DNA of 64,000 bases, taken from assembly GCA_034927445.1 (NCBI GenBank), contig JAYFPZ010000026.1, positions 1 to 64,000 on the forward strand, written 5' to 3'. The translations under genes and the position numbers were made by a program. Below, piece by piece: positions 16,817 through 25,266 of the stretch; the first letter of the stretch is position 1, and the number at the start of each line of letters is the position of its first letter. The notes beneath the pieces were generated by a model that made no database searches, was not told the origin of the DNA, and saw only the letters and a program-made list of their open reading frames with translations. The DNA comes from PHAA01 sp034927445. GTDB taxonomy: Bacteria; Bacillota; Syntrophomonadia; Syntrophomonadales; Syntrophomonadaceae.

Positions 16817-17674
16817 ATGACAATTCAAAAATATCGGCACCCGATTCTGTTTTACAGTTTAGCCACAGGAATCCCATGGGCGTTTTGGTTTATCGCAGCC
16901 TATGTCAGCCACAGGCCGCCAGGCAGCCAGTCCGACCTGACACTGGCAAGCATATTGGGAATCCTGGGATTGATGAGCCCTATGCTCGTAGCCGTTGCTT
17001 TGATCTTTCCGGACAAAGAGCTGTGTGATGACTTCCTTGGCAGGTTCTTTCATTTCAAAGGCATAAAGCCCGTATATCTTTTGGCAGCCTGTTTCCTTAT
17101 GCCCGTCAGCATCCTTCTCGCCCAGGCCATTTCATTGCTCTTTGGATATAGTGCGGATCAATTTAACTTTTCGGGGAGTTTCTCCTTTTCCGCGGGTATT
17201 TACCCCGCATGGTTCATCCTGATTCTTGCTCCGGTCTTGGAGGAGTTGGCCTGGCATACTTATGGCACCGACTGTCTGCGGGCGCGGTTCAGGCTTTTCC
17301 ATGTTTCAATTTTATTCGGTGCAATCTGGGTTGCATGGCACATTCCGCTTAGCTTTATCAAAGACTACTATCAAAGCAACTTGGTTGCGTCAGGCTGGCT
17401 GTATACTCTAAACTATGCGGTCAGCATCATTCCGTTTGTGATCCTGATGAATTGGCTGTATTACAAAACAGGGCGTAATATTCTGGTGGCGGTCGTCTTT
17501 CATATCACGGCCAATCTTTTCAATGAGATTTTCATGACAAATCCGGACAGCAAAGTTATTCAAACCCTGCTCTTGATCGGGCTGACCATTTTCCTGTTAA
17601 TAAAAGAGAGAGATTTCTTCTTTAAGTTTGATCATGAGGAACAGAACACGGCTCGATACAGAATAACGGGTTGA
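16817..17674 (+). CDS. CPBP-family intramembrane protein with altered active motif
   Basis: The 285-residue multi-pass membrane protein has the CPBP pattern: E142-E143-x-x-W-H at the position of EExxxR, then V-A-W-H-I-P and H-I-T-A-N. The Arg of EExxxR is replaced by His147 (CAT, one base from CGT), so protease activity may be lost or changed. The ATG at 16817 follows GAAGGAGG by 13 nt; an upstream TTG start at 16787 is possible. It lies after the carboxypeptidase with a 295-bp gap and probably has its own promoter. Confidence 0.78.
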   Translation: MTIQKYRHPILFYSLATGIPWAFWFIAAYVSHRPPGSQSDLTLASILGILGLMSPMLVAVALIFPDKELCDDFLGRFFHFKGIKPVYLLAACFLMPVSILLAQAISLLFGYSADQFNFSGSFSFSAGIYPAWFILILAPVLEELAWHTYGTDCLRARFRLFHVSILFGAIWVAWHIPLSFIKDYYQSNLVASGWLYTLNYAVSIIPFVILMNWLYYKTGRNILVAVVFHITANLFNEIFMTNPDSKVIQTLLLIGLTIFLLIKERDFFFKFDHEEQNTARYRITG

Positions 17675-17972
17675 CCTTGCCGAATTTGCCGCCAGGATCC
17701 ACCAACTCCAAGCGACTTTTTTTACCGTTCAAGGCATGGGGAAATGTGGTGCGGATTGAGAAGTTAAAAGGTTGATAAACAAAGGTTTATTGCAATGAGA
17801 GAAGAATAAACCTTCCTCCACCCTAATTATAGCATAGGAAAAATTGTAAATATAGACTGTTTATCCCTATTGGCGACTGCTATAATGCAATCCTGGGTTA
17901 CTCGATAAATTGTTTAACCTGAAGGATGTTGTCAAAACTATCAAAGAAGGAATCGCCAAAGGAGGGAAACGT

Positions 17973-20684
17973 ATGAGTTCCTATGTGCTTGGTTTTCAGG
18001 ATATTGACCGAACCAAACTCATGGCTGTCGGGGGTAAAGGCGCGAACCTGGGGGAGCTCTCCAAAATTGCAGGAATCCGCGTACCGGATGGCTTTTGTAT
18101 TTCTACCGCAGCCTTTAAAAGAACCATGGGGGAAACGGCGGCGATTAACGAATACCTTGATCAGTTATCGCTGCTTAAGGTGGAAGACCGGGATGAAATC
18201 GGTGAAATTAGCGGTGAGATGCGCCGGCTCATAGAAGGGATAGCCATCCCTGAGGATATTCGTGTAGAGATTATCAGCCACCTCTCCAGGCTGGGAGAAA
18301 AAAATGCCTATGCCGTACGCTCCAGCGCAACGGCGGAGGATTTACCGACGGCTTCCTTTGCAGGCCAGCAGGACACGTATTTAAACATTATCGGCCAGGA
18401 GGCAATCCTAAAGCATATCAGCAAGTGCTGGGCCTCGCTGTTTACCGACCGGGCGGTAACCTACCGCTTGCAAAACGGCTTCGATCACCGCAAAGTTTAC
18501 CTGGCTGTGGTGGTCCAGAAGATGATCTTCCCGCAGGCGTCAGGAATTTTGTTTACTGCCGATCCTGTAACTTCCAATCGGAAGGTGCTGTCCATCGATG
18601 CCGGCTTCGGACTGGGGGAGGCACTGGTCTCCGGCCTGGTGAATGCTGATATCTATAAAGTACGTGACGGCAAGGTTATCGATAAGAAAATATCCGCCAA
18701 AAAGCTGGCTGTTTATGCCTTAAAAGACGGTGGGACGAAAGTACGGGAGATACTGCCTGAGCGGCAGAACAGGCCGGTGCTGACGGATGAGCAGATTTTG
18801 CAGCTTGAGCGCCTGGGCCGAAAGATCGAAGCGCATTTCGGCTGCCCCCAGGACGTCGAGTGGTGCATAGAACGGGGACATTCCGCTGAAGGAGGTGTGT
18901 CCCCTGACCTTAGATATGAATCAAATGGGGAAATTCCTCCCGGGACGGATATTGCCAAGGAGGTGTGCCCCCTTGCCTTATTTATTGTCCAGAGCCGGCC
19001 GATTACTACTTTATACCCCATCCCCGAAGCCAATGATCAGGAAAATCACGTTTACGTATCTGTCGGTCACCAACAAATGATGACCGATGCCATGAAACCA
19101 TTGGGAATATCGTTTTTCCTGTTAACGACCCCCGCCCTCATGCATAAAGCCGGCGGAAGGTTGTTTGTTGATGTTATCCCTCAGTTGGCTTCACCTGACA
19201 GCCGAGAGATTTTATTAAATACCTTGGGAAAATCCGATCCGCTTATAAAAGATGCGCTTATGACCATAATAGAGCGCGGAGATTTTATAAAATCGTTGCC
19301 AGATGATAAAAAAGAACAGGGTCCCGGTAACGACCATAAAGCTATTTCGCCTGCTGGTTTTCGCACCCAAATCGAAAACGATCCAAGCATCGTTGCTGAT
19401 TTGGTTAAGAGAAGCCAAATATCGATAGCAGAATTAAAACAGAACATCCAAACGAGATCAGGACTGGATTTATTGGATTTTATCCTGGAAGATATCCAAG
19501 AATTAAAGAAAATTTTATTTGACCCGCAAAGTTCAAGTGTATTTATGGCTGCTATGGATGCCTCAGCCTGGATCAATGCAAACATGAACCAGTGGCTGGG
19601 TGAAAAAAACGCAGCGGACACGCTTTCCCAATCCGTACCCAACAATATCACTGCGGAAATGGGGCTGGCGTTGCTCAATGTCGCGGATGTGATTCGTCCC
19701 TATCCGGAAGTAGTTAAGTTCTTACAACAGGTAAAAGATGATCACTTTTTGGATGAACTGGTTAGGTATGATGGCGGACAGGAAACCCGAGACGCTGTCG
19801 CTGTTTATCTCGACCAATACGGGATGCGCTGTGTCGGAGAAATCGACATTACGAAAACGCGTTGGAGCGAAAAACCAACTACCCTTGTCCCCATGATTCT
19901 CAGCAACATCAAAAATTTTGAGCCTGGTGCCGGTCAGCGGAAATTTGAGCAAGGGCGGCACCAGGCTCTGCAAAAAGAGCAGGAGTTATTAGATCGATTG
20001 CGGCAATTACCGGATGGTGAATCAAAAGCCGAAGAGACAAAACGCATGATCGACCTAATCCGGAATTTCATGGGTTATCGTGAATATCCCAAATATGGCA
20101 TGATTAATCGCTACTTTATTTATAAGCAGGCTTTACTGAAAGAAGCCGAACACCTCGTACAGGTGGGCGTTATTCATGCGAAAGAAGATATATACTATCT
20201 CACTTTTGAAGAACTTCGCGAAATCGTGCGCACCAATAAACTGGATTACCAGGTCATCAGCCAACGGAAAGACGAGTACAAATTATATGAAAAACTAATT
20301 CCCCCACGGGTGATCACCTCTGATGGTGAAATCATCGCAGGCAAGTACAAACGAGAGGATCTCCCAGCCCAGGCTATTGCAGGTCTGCCTGTTTCTTCCG
20401 GAGTAATCGAGGGCCGGGCGCGTGTTATTTTAAATATGGAAGATGCTGTTCTGGGAGAGGGAGATGTATTAGTCACCTCCTTTACCGACCCTAGCTGGAC
20501 ACCATTGTTTGTATCCATAAAAGGCCTGGTCACCGAAGTTGGCGGACTGATGACCCATGGCGCAGTGATCGCCCGTGAATATGGCTTACCCGCAGTTGTC
20601 GGAGTGGAAAATGCCACCAAGCTGATAAAAGACGGACAGAGAATCCGGGTAAATGGAACTGAAGGCTATGTAGAAATCCTATAA
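17973..20684 (+). CDS. Rifampin phosphotransferase-like (PEP synthase family) enzyme
   Basis: The 903-residue protein has an N-terminal ATP-grasp PPDK domain (V-G-G-K-G-A-N-L-G-E near 16-25; R-S-S-A-T-A-E-D-L-P near 114-123; Q-S-R-P-I-T-T near 340). A middle domain contains V-G-H-Q-Q-M-M-T-D-x-M-K-P-L-G, and the C-terminal swivelling domain has the phospho-acceptor H862 in G-G-L-M-T-H-G-A-V-I. There is no PEP-binding TIM barrel at the end. That ATP / substrate / His layout, and the H-Q-Q-M-M-T-D motif, match rifampin phosphotransferase (which transfers the beta-phosphate of ATP to rifampin) rather than true PEP synthase. Drug resistance itself is not shown. AAAGGAGG sets the start. Confidence 0.8.
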   Translation: MSSYVLGFQDIDRTKLMAVGGKGANLGELSKIAGIRVPDGFCISTAAFKRTMGETAAINEYLDQLSLLKVEDRDEIGEISGEMRRLIEGIAIPEDIRVEIISHLSRLGEKNAYAVRSSATAEDLPTASFAGQQDTYLNIIGQEAILKHISKCWASLFTDRAVTYRLQNGFDHRKVYLAVVVQKMIFPQASGILFTADPVTSNRKVLSIDAGFGLGEALVSGLVNADIYKVRDGKVIDKKISAKKLAVYALKDGGTKVREILPERQNRPVLTDEQILQLERLGRKIEAHFGCPQDVEWCIERGHSAEGGVSPDLRYESNGEIPPGTDIAKEVCPLALFIVQSRPITTLYPIPEANDQENHVYVSVGHQQMMTDAMKPLGISFFLLTTPALMHKAGGRLFVDVIPQLASPDSREILLNTLGKSDPLIKDALMTIIERGDFIKSLPDDKKEQGPGNDHKAISPAGFRTQIENDPSIVADLVKRSQISIAELKQNIQTRSGLDLLDFILEDIQELKKILFDPQSSSVFMAAMDASAWINANMNQWLGEKNAADTLSQSVPNNITAEMGLALLNVADVIRPYPEVVKFLQQVKDDHFLDELVRYDGGQETRDAVAVYLDQYGMRCVGEIDITKTRWSEKPTTLVPMILSNIKNFEPGAGQRKFEQGRHQALQKEQELLDRLRQLPDGESKAEETKRMIDLIRNFMGYREYPKYGMINRYFIYKQALLKEAEHLVQVGVIHAKEDIYYLTFEELREIVRTNKLDYQVISQRKDEYKLYEKLIPPRVITSDGEIIAGKYKREDLPAQAIAGLPVSSGVIEGRARVILNMEDAVLGEGDVLVTSFTDPSWTPLFVSIKGLVTEVGGLMTHGAVIAREYGLPAVVGVENATKLIKDGQRIRVNGTEGYVEIL
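18874..18974 (+). repeat. In-frame palindromic insertion in the rph-like gene
   Basis: Between W-C-I-E (about residue 300) and the conserved F-I-V-Q-S-R-P-I there are about 35 extra residues not expected in the family. At DNA level the stretch contains GGGGACA (18874-18880) pairing with TGTCCCC (18898-18904), and an 18-bp direct repeat AAGGAGGTGTGYCCCCTK at 18889-18906 and 18957-18974 with two differences. The reading frame is kept. This looks like a small palindromic element that landed in a surface loop. Confidence 0.5.
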
Positions 20685-20731
20685 TAGGGAAGATGCGGCC
20701 TTACTATACGTAATGGCAAAGGAGAATTGCA

Positions 20732-21886
20732 ATGGGCCTCACGGAAGCACATGTTGCGTTAAATGAATTTGAGGGGGTAGTAACCATTAATGAACCGGTT
20801 TTACGCTACCCGGGCAACCCAATATTAACATGCCATGACGTCAATAAAGTCTGGGGTGCAGACAGCCGTTTATATACATACACGGTTCATAATGCGGGAA
20901 TGGCAAAAGTGATAGGTGTAAACGGCAGGAAGCAAACAATAATGCTGTTTCGTTCCCACATTGCTGACGGTCGCAGTGTGATAGGCAAGGCTGTAAGTGA
21001 CAGTGGCCTGAATAGTTGGACGGTAGACCCCCGGCCATTTTTATTGCCTGCGACCGGGAATGATCTATATGCCGGAGGCGTCGACATTAACTCGGTTATT
21101 GAATCTGAGGCCGGCGGGGTGGAGGATATTCGGGTCAATCCGGTTGGGAACGGTTTATATATATTGACTTACAGTGCCTACCACGAACAGACTCCTAACC
21201 GAGTCAAGGTTATGATGGCCGTAACCCAAGACTTTAAGACTGTTGTTCGCCATGGCCCGATTTCCGAACAGGATATGCGCAATGTGGTTCTATTTCCTGA
21301 ACCGGATAGAAATAAAAGATGGATAGCCTTGTTTCGTCCCAATGACAAAGGAAGGGAAGCTTCCGGCTCCGGTCACATTGGCGGCTCATTTGCAGAAATA
21401 TACGCAGGTTTTGCACCGAGTCCTACCGGACCATGGGAAATCGGTAATATAATCATGAAAAGCGGCCACGGGCCGAGTGCATTTCAGGCTAAGATTGGGC
21501 CGGGTGCCCCGCCTATCAGGACTCAACACGGTTGGCTGAATATTTTTCATGGTGTGCGTTCAACCATGGCTGGCAATCCTTATACCTTGGGGGTGGCGTT
21601 CCATGATCTTGAGGACCCAGCCAATCCAAGTAAAATCCGTATTAGTGCCAAACCGCTATTGATGCCCAGTACCAGTGATTGTATAGTTAAAGCAACTGAT
21701 TATATCCACGTTCCCAATGTGGTATTCAGCTGCGGGGCCCTAACTGGCAAGGACGATACGGTAGCTATATATTATGGAGGCAATGATACGGTAATGAATG
21801 TCGGCCTGGCCAATATACAAATCTTAAATGAGATGTGTGATGTTTTCCGCTTTAGCCCCTTGACCGGGGAACATCTGAGTATCTGA
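20732..21886 (+). CDS. GH130-family glycoside phosphorylase/hydrolase
   Basis: The 384-residue product has the five-bladed beta-propeller pattern of GH130 enzymes. It begins with P-V-L-R-Y-P-G-N-P-I-L, then G-G-V-E-D-I-R-V near residue 130 (catalytic Asp of the family), K-I-G-P-G-A-P-P-I with H-G-W-L-N-I-F-H-G-V near 252-275, and Y-Y-G-G-N-D near 350. Family members phosphorolyse or hydrolyse beta-mannosides such as mannosyl-glucose or mannooligosaccharides in the cytoplasm. AAAGGAG precedes the ATG. It follows the rph-like gene by 47 bp and may be co-transcribed. A GH26 mannanase lies 10 kb away (31208). Confidence 0.82.
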   Translation: MGLTEAHVALNEFEGVVTINEPVLRYPGNPILTCHDVNKVWGADSRLYTYTVHNAGMAKVIGVNGRKQTIMLFRSHIADGRSVIGKAVSDSGLNSWTVDPRPFLLPATGNDLYAGGVDINSVIESEAGGVEDIRVNPVGNGLYILTYSAYHEQTPNRVKVMMAVTQDFKTVVRHGPISEQDMRNVVLFPEPDRNKRWIALFRPNDKGREASGSGHIGGSFAEIYAGFAPSPTGPWEIGNIIMKSGHGPSAFQAKIGPGAPPIRTQHGWLNIFHGVRSTMAGNPYTLGVAFHDLEDPANPSKIRISAKPLLMPSTSDCIVKATDYIHVPNVVFSCGALTGKDDTVAIYYGGNDTVMNVGLANIQILNEMCDVFRFSPLTGEHLSI

Positions 21887-21981
21887 GAACCGTCACCTTT
21901 GATCATCTCTTGGCCGCCTTTATTCTGCAAGAAGCAGGATTATGGTTCAAAGAAACCGAATATAGATTTATTCTGGAACAG

Positions 21982-22009
21982 GGCGGCGTTAAGGCCGCCT
22001 CGGTTTTCA
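21982..22009 (+). terminator. Probable terminator after the GH130 gene
   Basis: GGCGGC (21982-21987) pairs with GCCGCC (21994-21999) around a 6-nt loop and is followed by TCGGTTTT. The T run is short, so efficiency is uncertain. Confidence 0.45.
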
Positions 22010-22184
22010 CTGGCCCCTGGGCTAAATAATAAATAACGGGAACGGCTTAGTATAACCTACACGTCGCTATTGGGGGTTGGCCCATCTCTTGGTTCGTTCT
22101 GCGGTGTCAACCAGCGTGTCGTTAACCGTGCCGATAGTTCTGTATGTGCCGGTAAATCACCGGGTTAAGGATTTGGTGACCGCT

Positions 22185-23219
22185 ATGCCATATTATCATC
22201 CGATAAAAAAGATCAGAGACCAAGAAGAGCGTATGCGTGTTGTTGACAGGCTCCTGTTGCTGCGCCGTCAGTTGGATGCCCAAATTCCCCGGAAGACTGA
22301 ATCTGATACGCTTCTGCTGGCAACCTGGAATATTCGCGAGTTCGGCGACAACCGGCGTTTGGAAAGCTACTATTACCTGGCCGAGATTATAAACCGGTTC
22401 GATCTTATAGCCATTCAGGAAGTATCCGCGGACCTGAAAGGTCTGGAGAGGGTAATGGCCCTGATGAATCCGCAATGGGATTATATCGTGACGGACAGCA
22501 CCGACGGCAGTGCCGGCGGCGGGGAAAGGATGGCTTTTATCTATGACAGGAGCAAAGTCGCCTTTAAAAATATGGCCGGGGAAATCGTGCTGCCCCGGGA
22601 AAAGTTAATCGAAGACGGCCTTCAGTTTGCGCGTTCGCCGTTTTGCGTGGCCTTCCAGGCCAAATGGTTTAAATTTAAGCTGGTAACAGTGCATATCTAT
22701 TATGGAGCGAGTTCCGGAATCGACCCGAGGCGGCTGGCAGAAATTGATACCATTGCCGCATTCCTGGCCAGGCGGGCTAAGCAAGAAAATGAGAGCTACA
22801 TCCTGCTGGGCGATTTTAATATAGTGAAAACCAGTGACGCAACTTTTCATGCTCTGGAAAAGCACGGGTTCTATATACCGGACAGCATCAAACAGCATCC
22901 ATCCGATTTGGGGCAGACCAGGCACTACGACCAGATCGCCTTCAATATTAAATTAAGTCCGTCAATGACAGTGTTTGCAGAAGGTGAGCAAAGGGCGGAC
23001 GCTTTCAATTTTGCCCAGTCAGTCTACACTCTGCAGGACTTGAATGTCTACCGACCGTATTTCCCGGAGAAAACCATACAGGGGAAATCAGAACCGGATA
23101 TCGAAAAATATTATCGGACCTCCTGGCGCACATTTCAAATGTCCGACCATTTGCCGCTCTGGGTGGAATTGAAGATTGATTTCAGTGATCAGTACCTGGA
23201 AGCGCTAAAATCCCGGTGA
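22185..23219 (+). CDS. Endonuclease/exonuclease/phosphatase family protein
   Basis: The 344-residue product carries the EEP fold motifs: T-W-N-I-R-E-F-G near 46-53 (metal-binding Asn), A-I-Q-E-V-S near 80 (catalytic Glu), G-D-F-N-I-V near 207 (Asp/Asn pair) and S-D-H-L-P-L-W near the end (Asp/His). These catalyse metal-dependent phosphodiester or phosphomonoester hydrolysis, and DNA, nucleotide or lipid head groups are all possible. ATG 22185 follows GGTGA at 6 nt; an upstream TTG at 22077 is in frame but has poor sequence. No signal peptide is seen, so it is probably cytoplasmic. Confidence 0.82.
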   Translation: MPYYHPIKKIRDQEERMRVVDRLLLLRRQLDAQIPRKTESDTLLLATWNIREFGDNRRLESYYYLAEIINRFDLIAIQEVSADLKGLERVMALMNPQWDYIVTDSTDGSAGGGERMAFIYDRSKVAFKNMAGEIVLPREKLIEDGLQFARSPFCVAFQAKWFKFKLVTVHIYYGASSGIDPRRLAEIDTIAAFLARRAKQENESYILLGDFNIVKTSDATFHALEKHGFYIPDSIKQHPSDLGQTRHYDQIAFNIKLSPSMTVFAEGEQRADAFNFAQSVYTLQDLNVYRPYFPEKTIQGKSEPDIEKYYRTSWRTFQMSDHLPLWVELKIDFSDQYLEALKSR

Positions 23220-23297
23220 CAATTATTCTGCCTTTGCTGTTGCCCCGGACCATTTTGCCGAATTGCGGCATTACCGGGATAAATAAGTTCTTTGAGG

Positions 23298-23324
23298 GAC
23301 GGTTGGAAGAATAACCGTCTTCTT
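23298..23324 (+). terminator. Terminator after the EEP gene
   Basis: GACGGTT (23298-23304) pairs with AACCGTC (23313-23319) around an 8-nt loop, followed by TTCTT. Confidence 0.55.
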
Positions 23325-23501
23325 ATCTGTGGAGCAGGAAAGGAAAGAAAATGGGAAAGGTTGATTGGCGAGATGGCTGACAAAGGGTTTGGAGTGGATT
23401 CTAAGACATAATTAATCATTTTTTTGCCAAAACCTTGTTTTAAGCCTGAAACAAGCTGCATCTAAATTATAAATATACAGCGAGTTTTCGCTTAACATAA
23501 A

Positions 23502-23521
23502 ACCCCAAGGGGTCTTTTTTT
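23502..23521. terminator. Terminator between convergent genes
   Basis: ACCCC-AA-GGGGT at 23502-23513 is followed by CTTTTTTT on the plus strand. It is preceded by AACATAAA, so the mirror strand has a weaker tract. It lies between the plus-strand EEP gene and the minus-strand exosporium-like gene. Confidence 0.6.
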
Positions 23522-23568
23522 GTGTGCTGGGGTCCGGCGGTGCGGTGCACGACCTTTTTTATATGAGA

Positions 23569-24555
23569 TCAAAACCCCAGACCGCCGCGCCTTACAACGC
23601 TCATGCTTGCTTGGTAGGGTGTGGTAACGAGAGTGACATCGGTGTCTATGGTGTTGTTAATGAGTTCCAGTGTCGTTCCAGTCTCAAAAAACCAATACAC
23701 CAGATCGCCGTTCACCTGTCCCGTGGGAGTAGCGGCAAAGGTCTGGCCTATAATGAACTGCCCGTTGAACCGTACGGCAAATGAAACGTAAGAACCGGAC
23801 TGCACGATATTGGTCGCTACCCACCATGATATTTTATACATACCGGTCTCATTTAAAGTAAAAATGCCGGTGTTCTGGTCAAAGGTGATGGTACCTGCGG
23901 ACATATCGGGCGTATTGAAAAGCAGGGCTTCTTCGTAAGCAACCGTTGCGCCTGACATATTGCCGAGTGTCGCCTGCGCGGCAGGATATGGCGGTTCAGA
24001 AGGCAGCTCAATACGCACGATCGGAGGCGAGAATTGCTGGAGCATTATACTCAGTGTCTCCGACGTAAATGTCAGCGTATCAGAAAGGTTGACCGGCGCT
24101 TCGACGCTTTCCCCCGCCATTATATTGAACAGCGTGCCTAAGGGTTCGGAAACGTCGTCTTCGATAACCACAAGCGAGCCTTTATAAGGGACAATGGAGG
24201 AAAGGAAAAAGGACCCACCGCTGGTATTTACCAGGGAGACTGTTACAGAAGGAGAGGCCACCTCTATAATGCCGATGCCGGATAACTCACCGCTCTTGAG
24301 CGGCGAGGAAGCTCCCCGGATATCACCCTGAGACGTACGTAGGGTGAAGGTTGCCCCAATGGTTTAAGGGGAGGACTGGGTGGCGATCCGCCAGCATACG
24401 AAAAACCTTCCTGCTTCAAAGAAGGTTATTTCTCCAGTCACGGAGTTGTACCCGATGTTTCCGGAACTGTAGAGGGTGTTTTCAAACACAACGGCGCTTT
24501 CGGGTTCTATGACACCCGTATTCAGGGTTTCTATTTGTAAAGCAATGTTGCTCAT
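23569..24555 (-). pseudogene. BclA/C1q-like exosporium-type gene with internal stop
   Basis: One frame runs from ATG 24555 (GGAAGTGG upstream) to 23569 but is cut by TAA at 24366-24364, between a 63-residue part and a further 265-codon part. The first part (N-I-G-Y-N-S-V-T-G-E-I-T-F near 33-45) and the last 130 residues (I-T-F-D-Q-N-T-G-I-F-T-L-N-E-T-G-M-Y-K-I) carry the same C1q/TNF-like jelly-roll signature found in the C-terminal domain of BclA-type spore surface proteins, so the protein has two such modules around a middle domain. A second start at 24261 could yield the last 230 residues. It is either a nonsense-inactivated gene or one read through. Confidence 0.65.
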
Positions 24556-24672
24556 AATTCCACTTCCTTGATTGAGGTTTGGCTTATATAATACATGCTA
24601 TGATTCTTATGTATAATCAGTGACAGGCATTAAGCGATTTCACGCCCTTTGCCTGAATATGTCCTGCAAAGA

Positions 24673-24830
24673 CGATTACAAATTATATGAAAAGCAACTC
24701 CCCCCGCCTTTCCCTCTATAACTCTGGAAAAAACGGGCAGACCTGCAATCGCTTCGGCTGGGAGATTTTTCCGTCTGTACTTGCCTGCGATGATTTCACC
24801 ATTAGACGTGATAACGCCTCGTAAGTGTAA
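24673..24830 (-). pseudogene. Rearranged remnant of the rph-like gene
   Basis: On the minus strand, about 24826-24708 encodes V-I-T-S-N-G-E-I-I-A-G-K-Y and L-P-A-E-A-I-A-G-L-P-V-F, matching the linker of the rph-like protein (DNA about 20310-20415) with scattered changes. On the plus strand, 24673-24708 (encoding D-D-Y-K-L-Y-E-K) matches the sequence immediately before that linker (about 20273-20308). The two pieces are therefore in opposite orientation, so the remnant has suffered an inversion. No complete gene is present here. Confidence 0.6.
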
Positions 24831-24922
24831 AACAGGAGGGAGAATGTATGGGAGGAGACTATGTCTACTTCTACAATCTTCCAGATACTCCTGCAAAAGC
24901 TAAGAATAAAGCCGGTAATAAT

Positions 24923-24932
24923 GTGTTATACT
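24923..24932 (+). promoter_or_regulatory. Extended -10 promoter for the abrB-like gene
   Basis: TATACT at 24927-24932 is preceded by TG one base upstream (TGT-TATACT), an extended -10. There is no good -35. The start site would give a leader of about 33 nt with the AAAGGAGA ribosome binding site. Confidence 0.4.
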
Positions 24933-24971
24933 ATTCATACAAATCATACTTTGAGCAAAGGAGAACCCGGC

Positions 24972-25208
24972 ATGAAACACGTAAATGGGAAAGATGGGAG
25001 ATATGCCTGGACTGTGAAGATCGGCGAAAAAGGTCAGTTTGTCATTCCCAAAGAAGCCAGAGACATTTTTGGTATTAAGCCCGGTGATACAATTATCGTT
25101 TTGGCAGATGAGCAAAAAGGCATTGCCATTCCACCCAAATCAATGTTTACAGGACTTATAACAACAATATTTGACGGGGAAATAGCTGGAATCGAGAATG
25201 AACAATGA
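24972..25208 (+). CDS. AbrB/SpoVT-type DNA-binding protein
   Basis: The 78-residue product has the swapped-hairpin AbrB signature: V-K-I-G-E-K-G-Q-F-V-I-P-K-E-A-R-D-I-F-G-I-K-P-G-D-T at about residues 15-40, in two parts. Such proteins act as dimers or tetramers, either as transition-state regulators or as MazE-like antitoxins. ATG 24972 follows AAAGGAGA at 8 nt. The adjacent gene is an alpha/beta hydrolase, not a toxin, so a local regulator is more likely than an antitoxin. A longer in-frame ORF from 24861 has no ribosome binding site. Confidence 0.8.
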   Translation: MKHVNGKDGRYAWTVKIGEKGQFVIPKEARDIFGIKPGDTIIVLADEQKGIAIPPKSMFTGLITTIFDGEIAGIENEQ

Positions 25209-25266
25209 ACAGAAATAGAGTTCTTGCGTTCATATAAAAGTTTGTTGCTGCAAGGTGGGGATTTAA

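Noticed and set aside
17973..20684. Reading this gene as phosphoenolpyruvate synthase
   Set aside because: The phosphohistidine domain is at the C-terminus and no PEP-binding barrel follows, so the rifampin phosphotransferase layout fits better.
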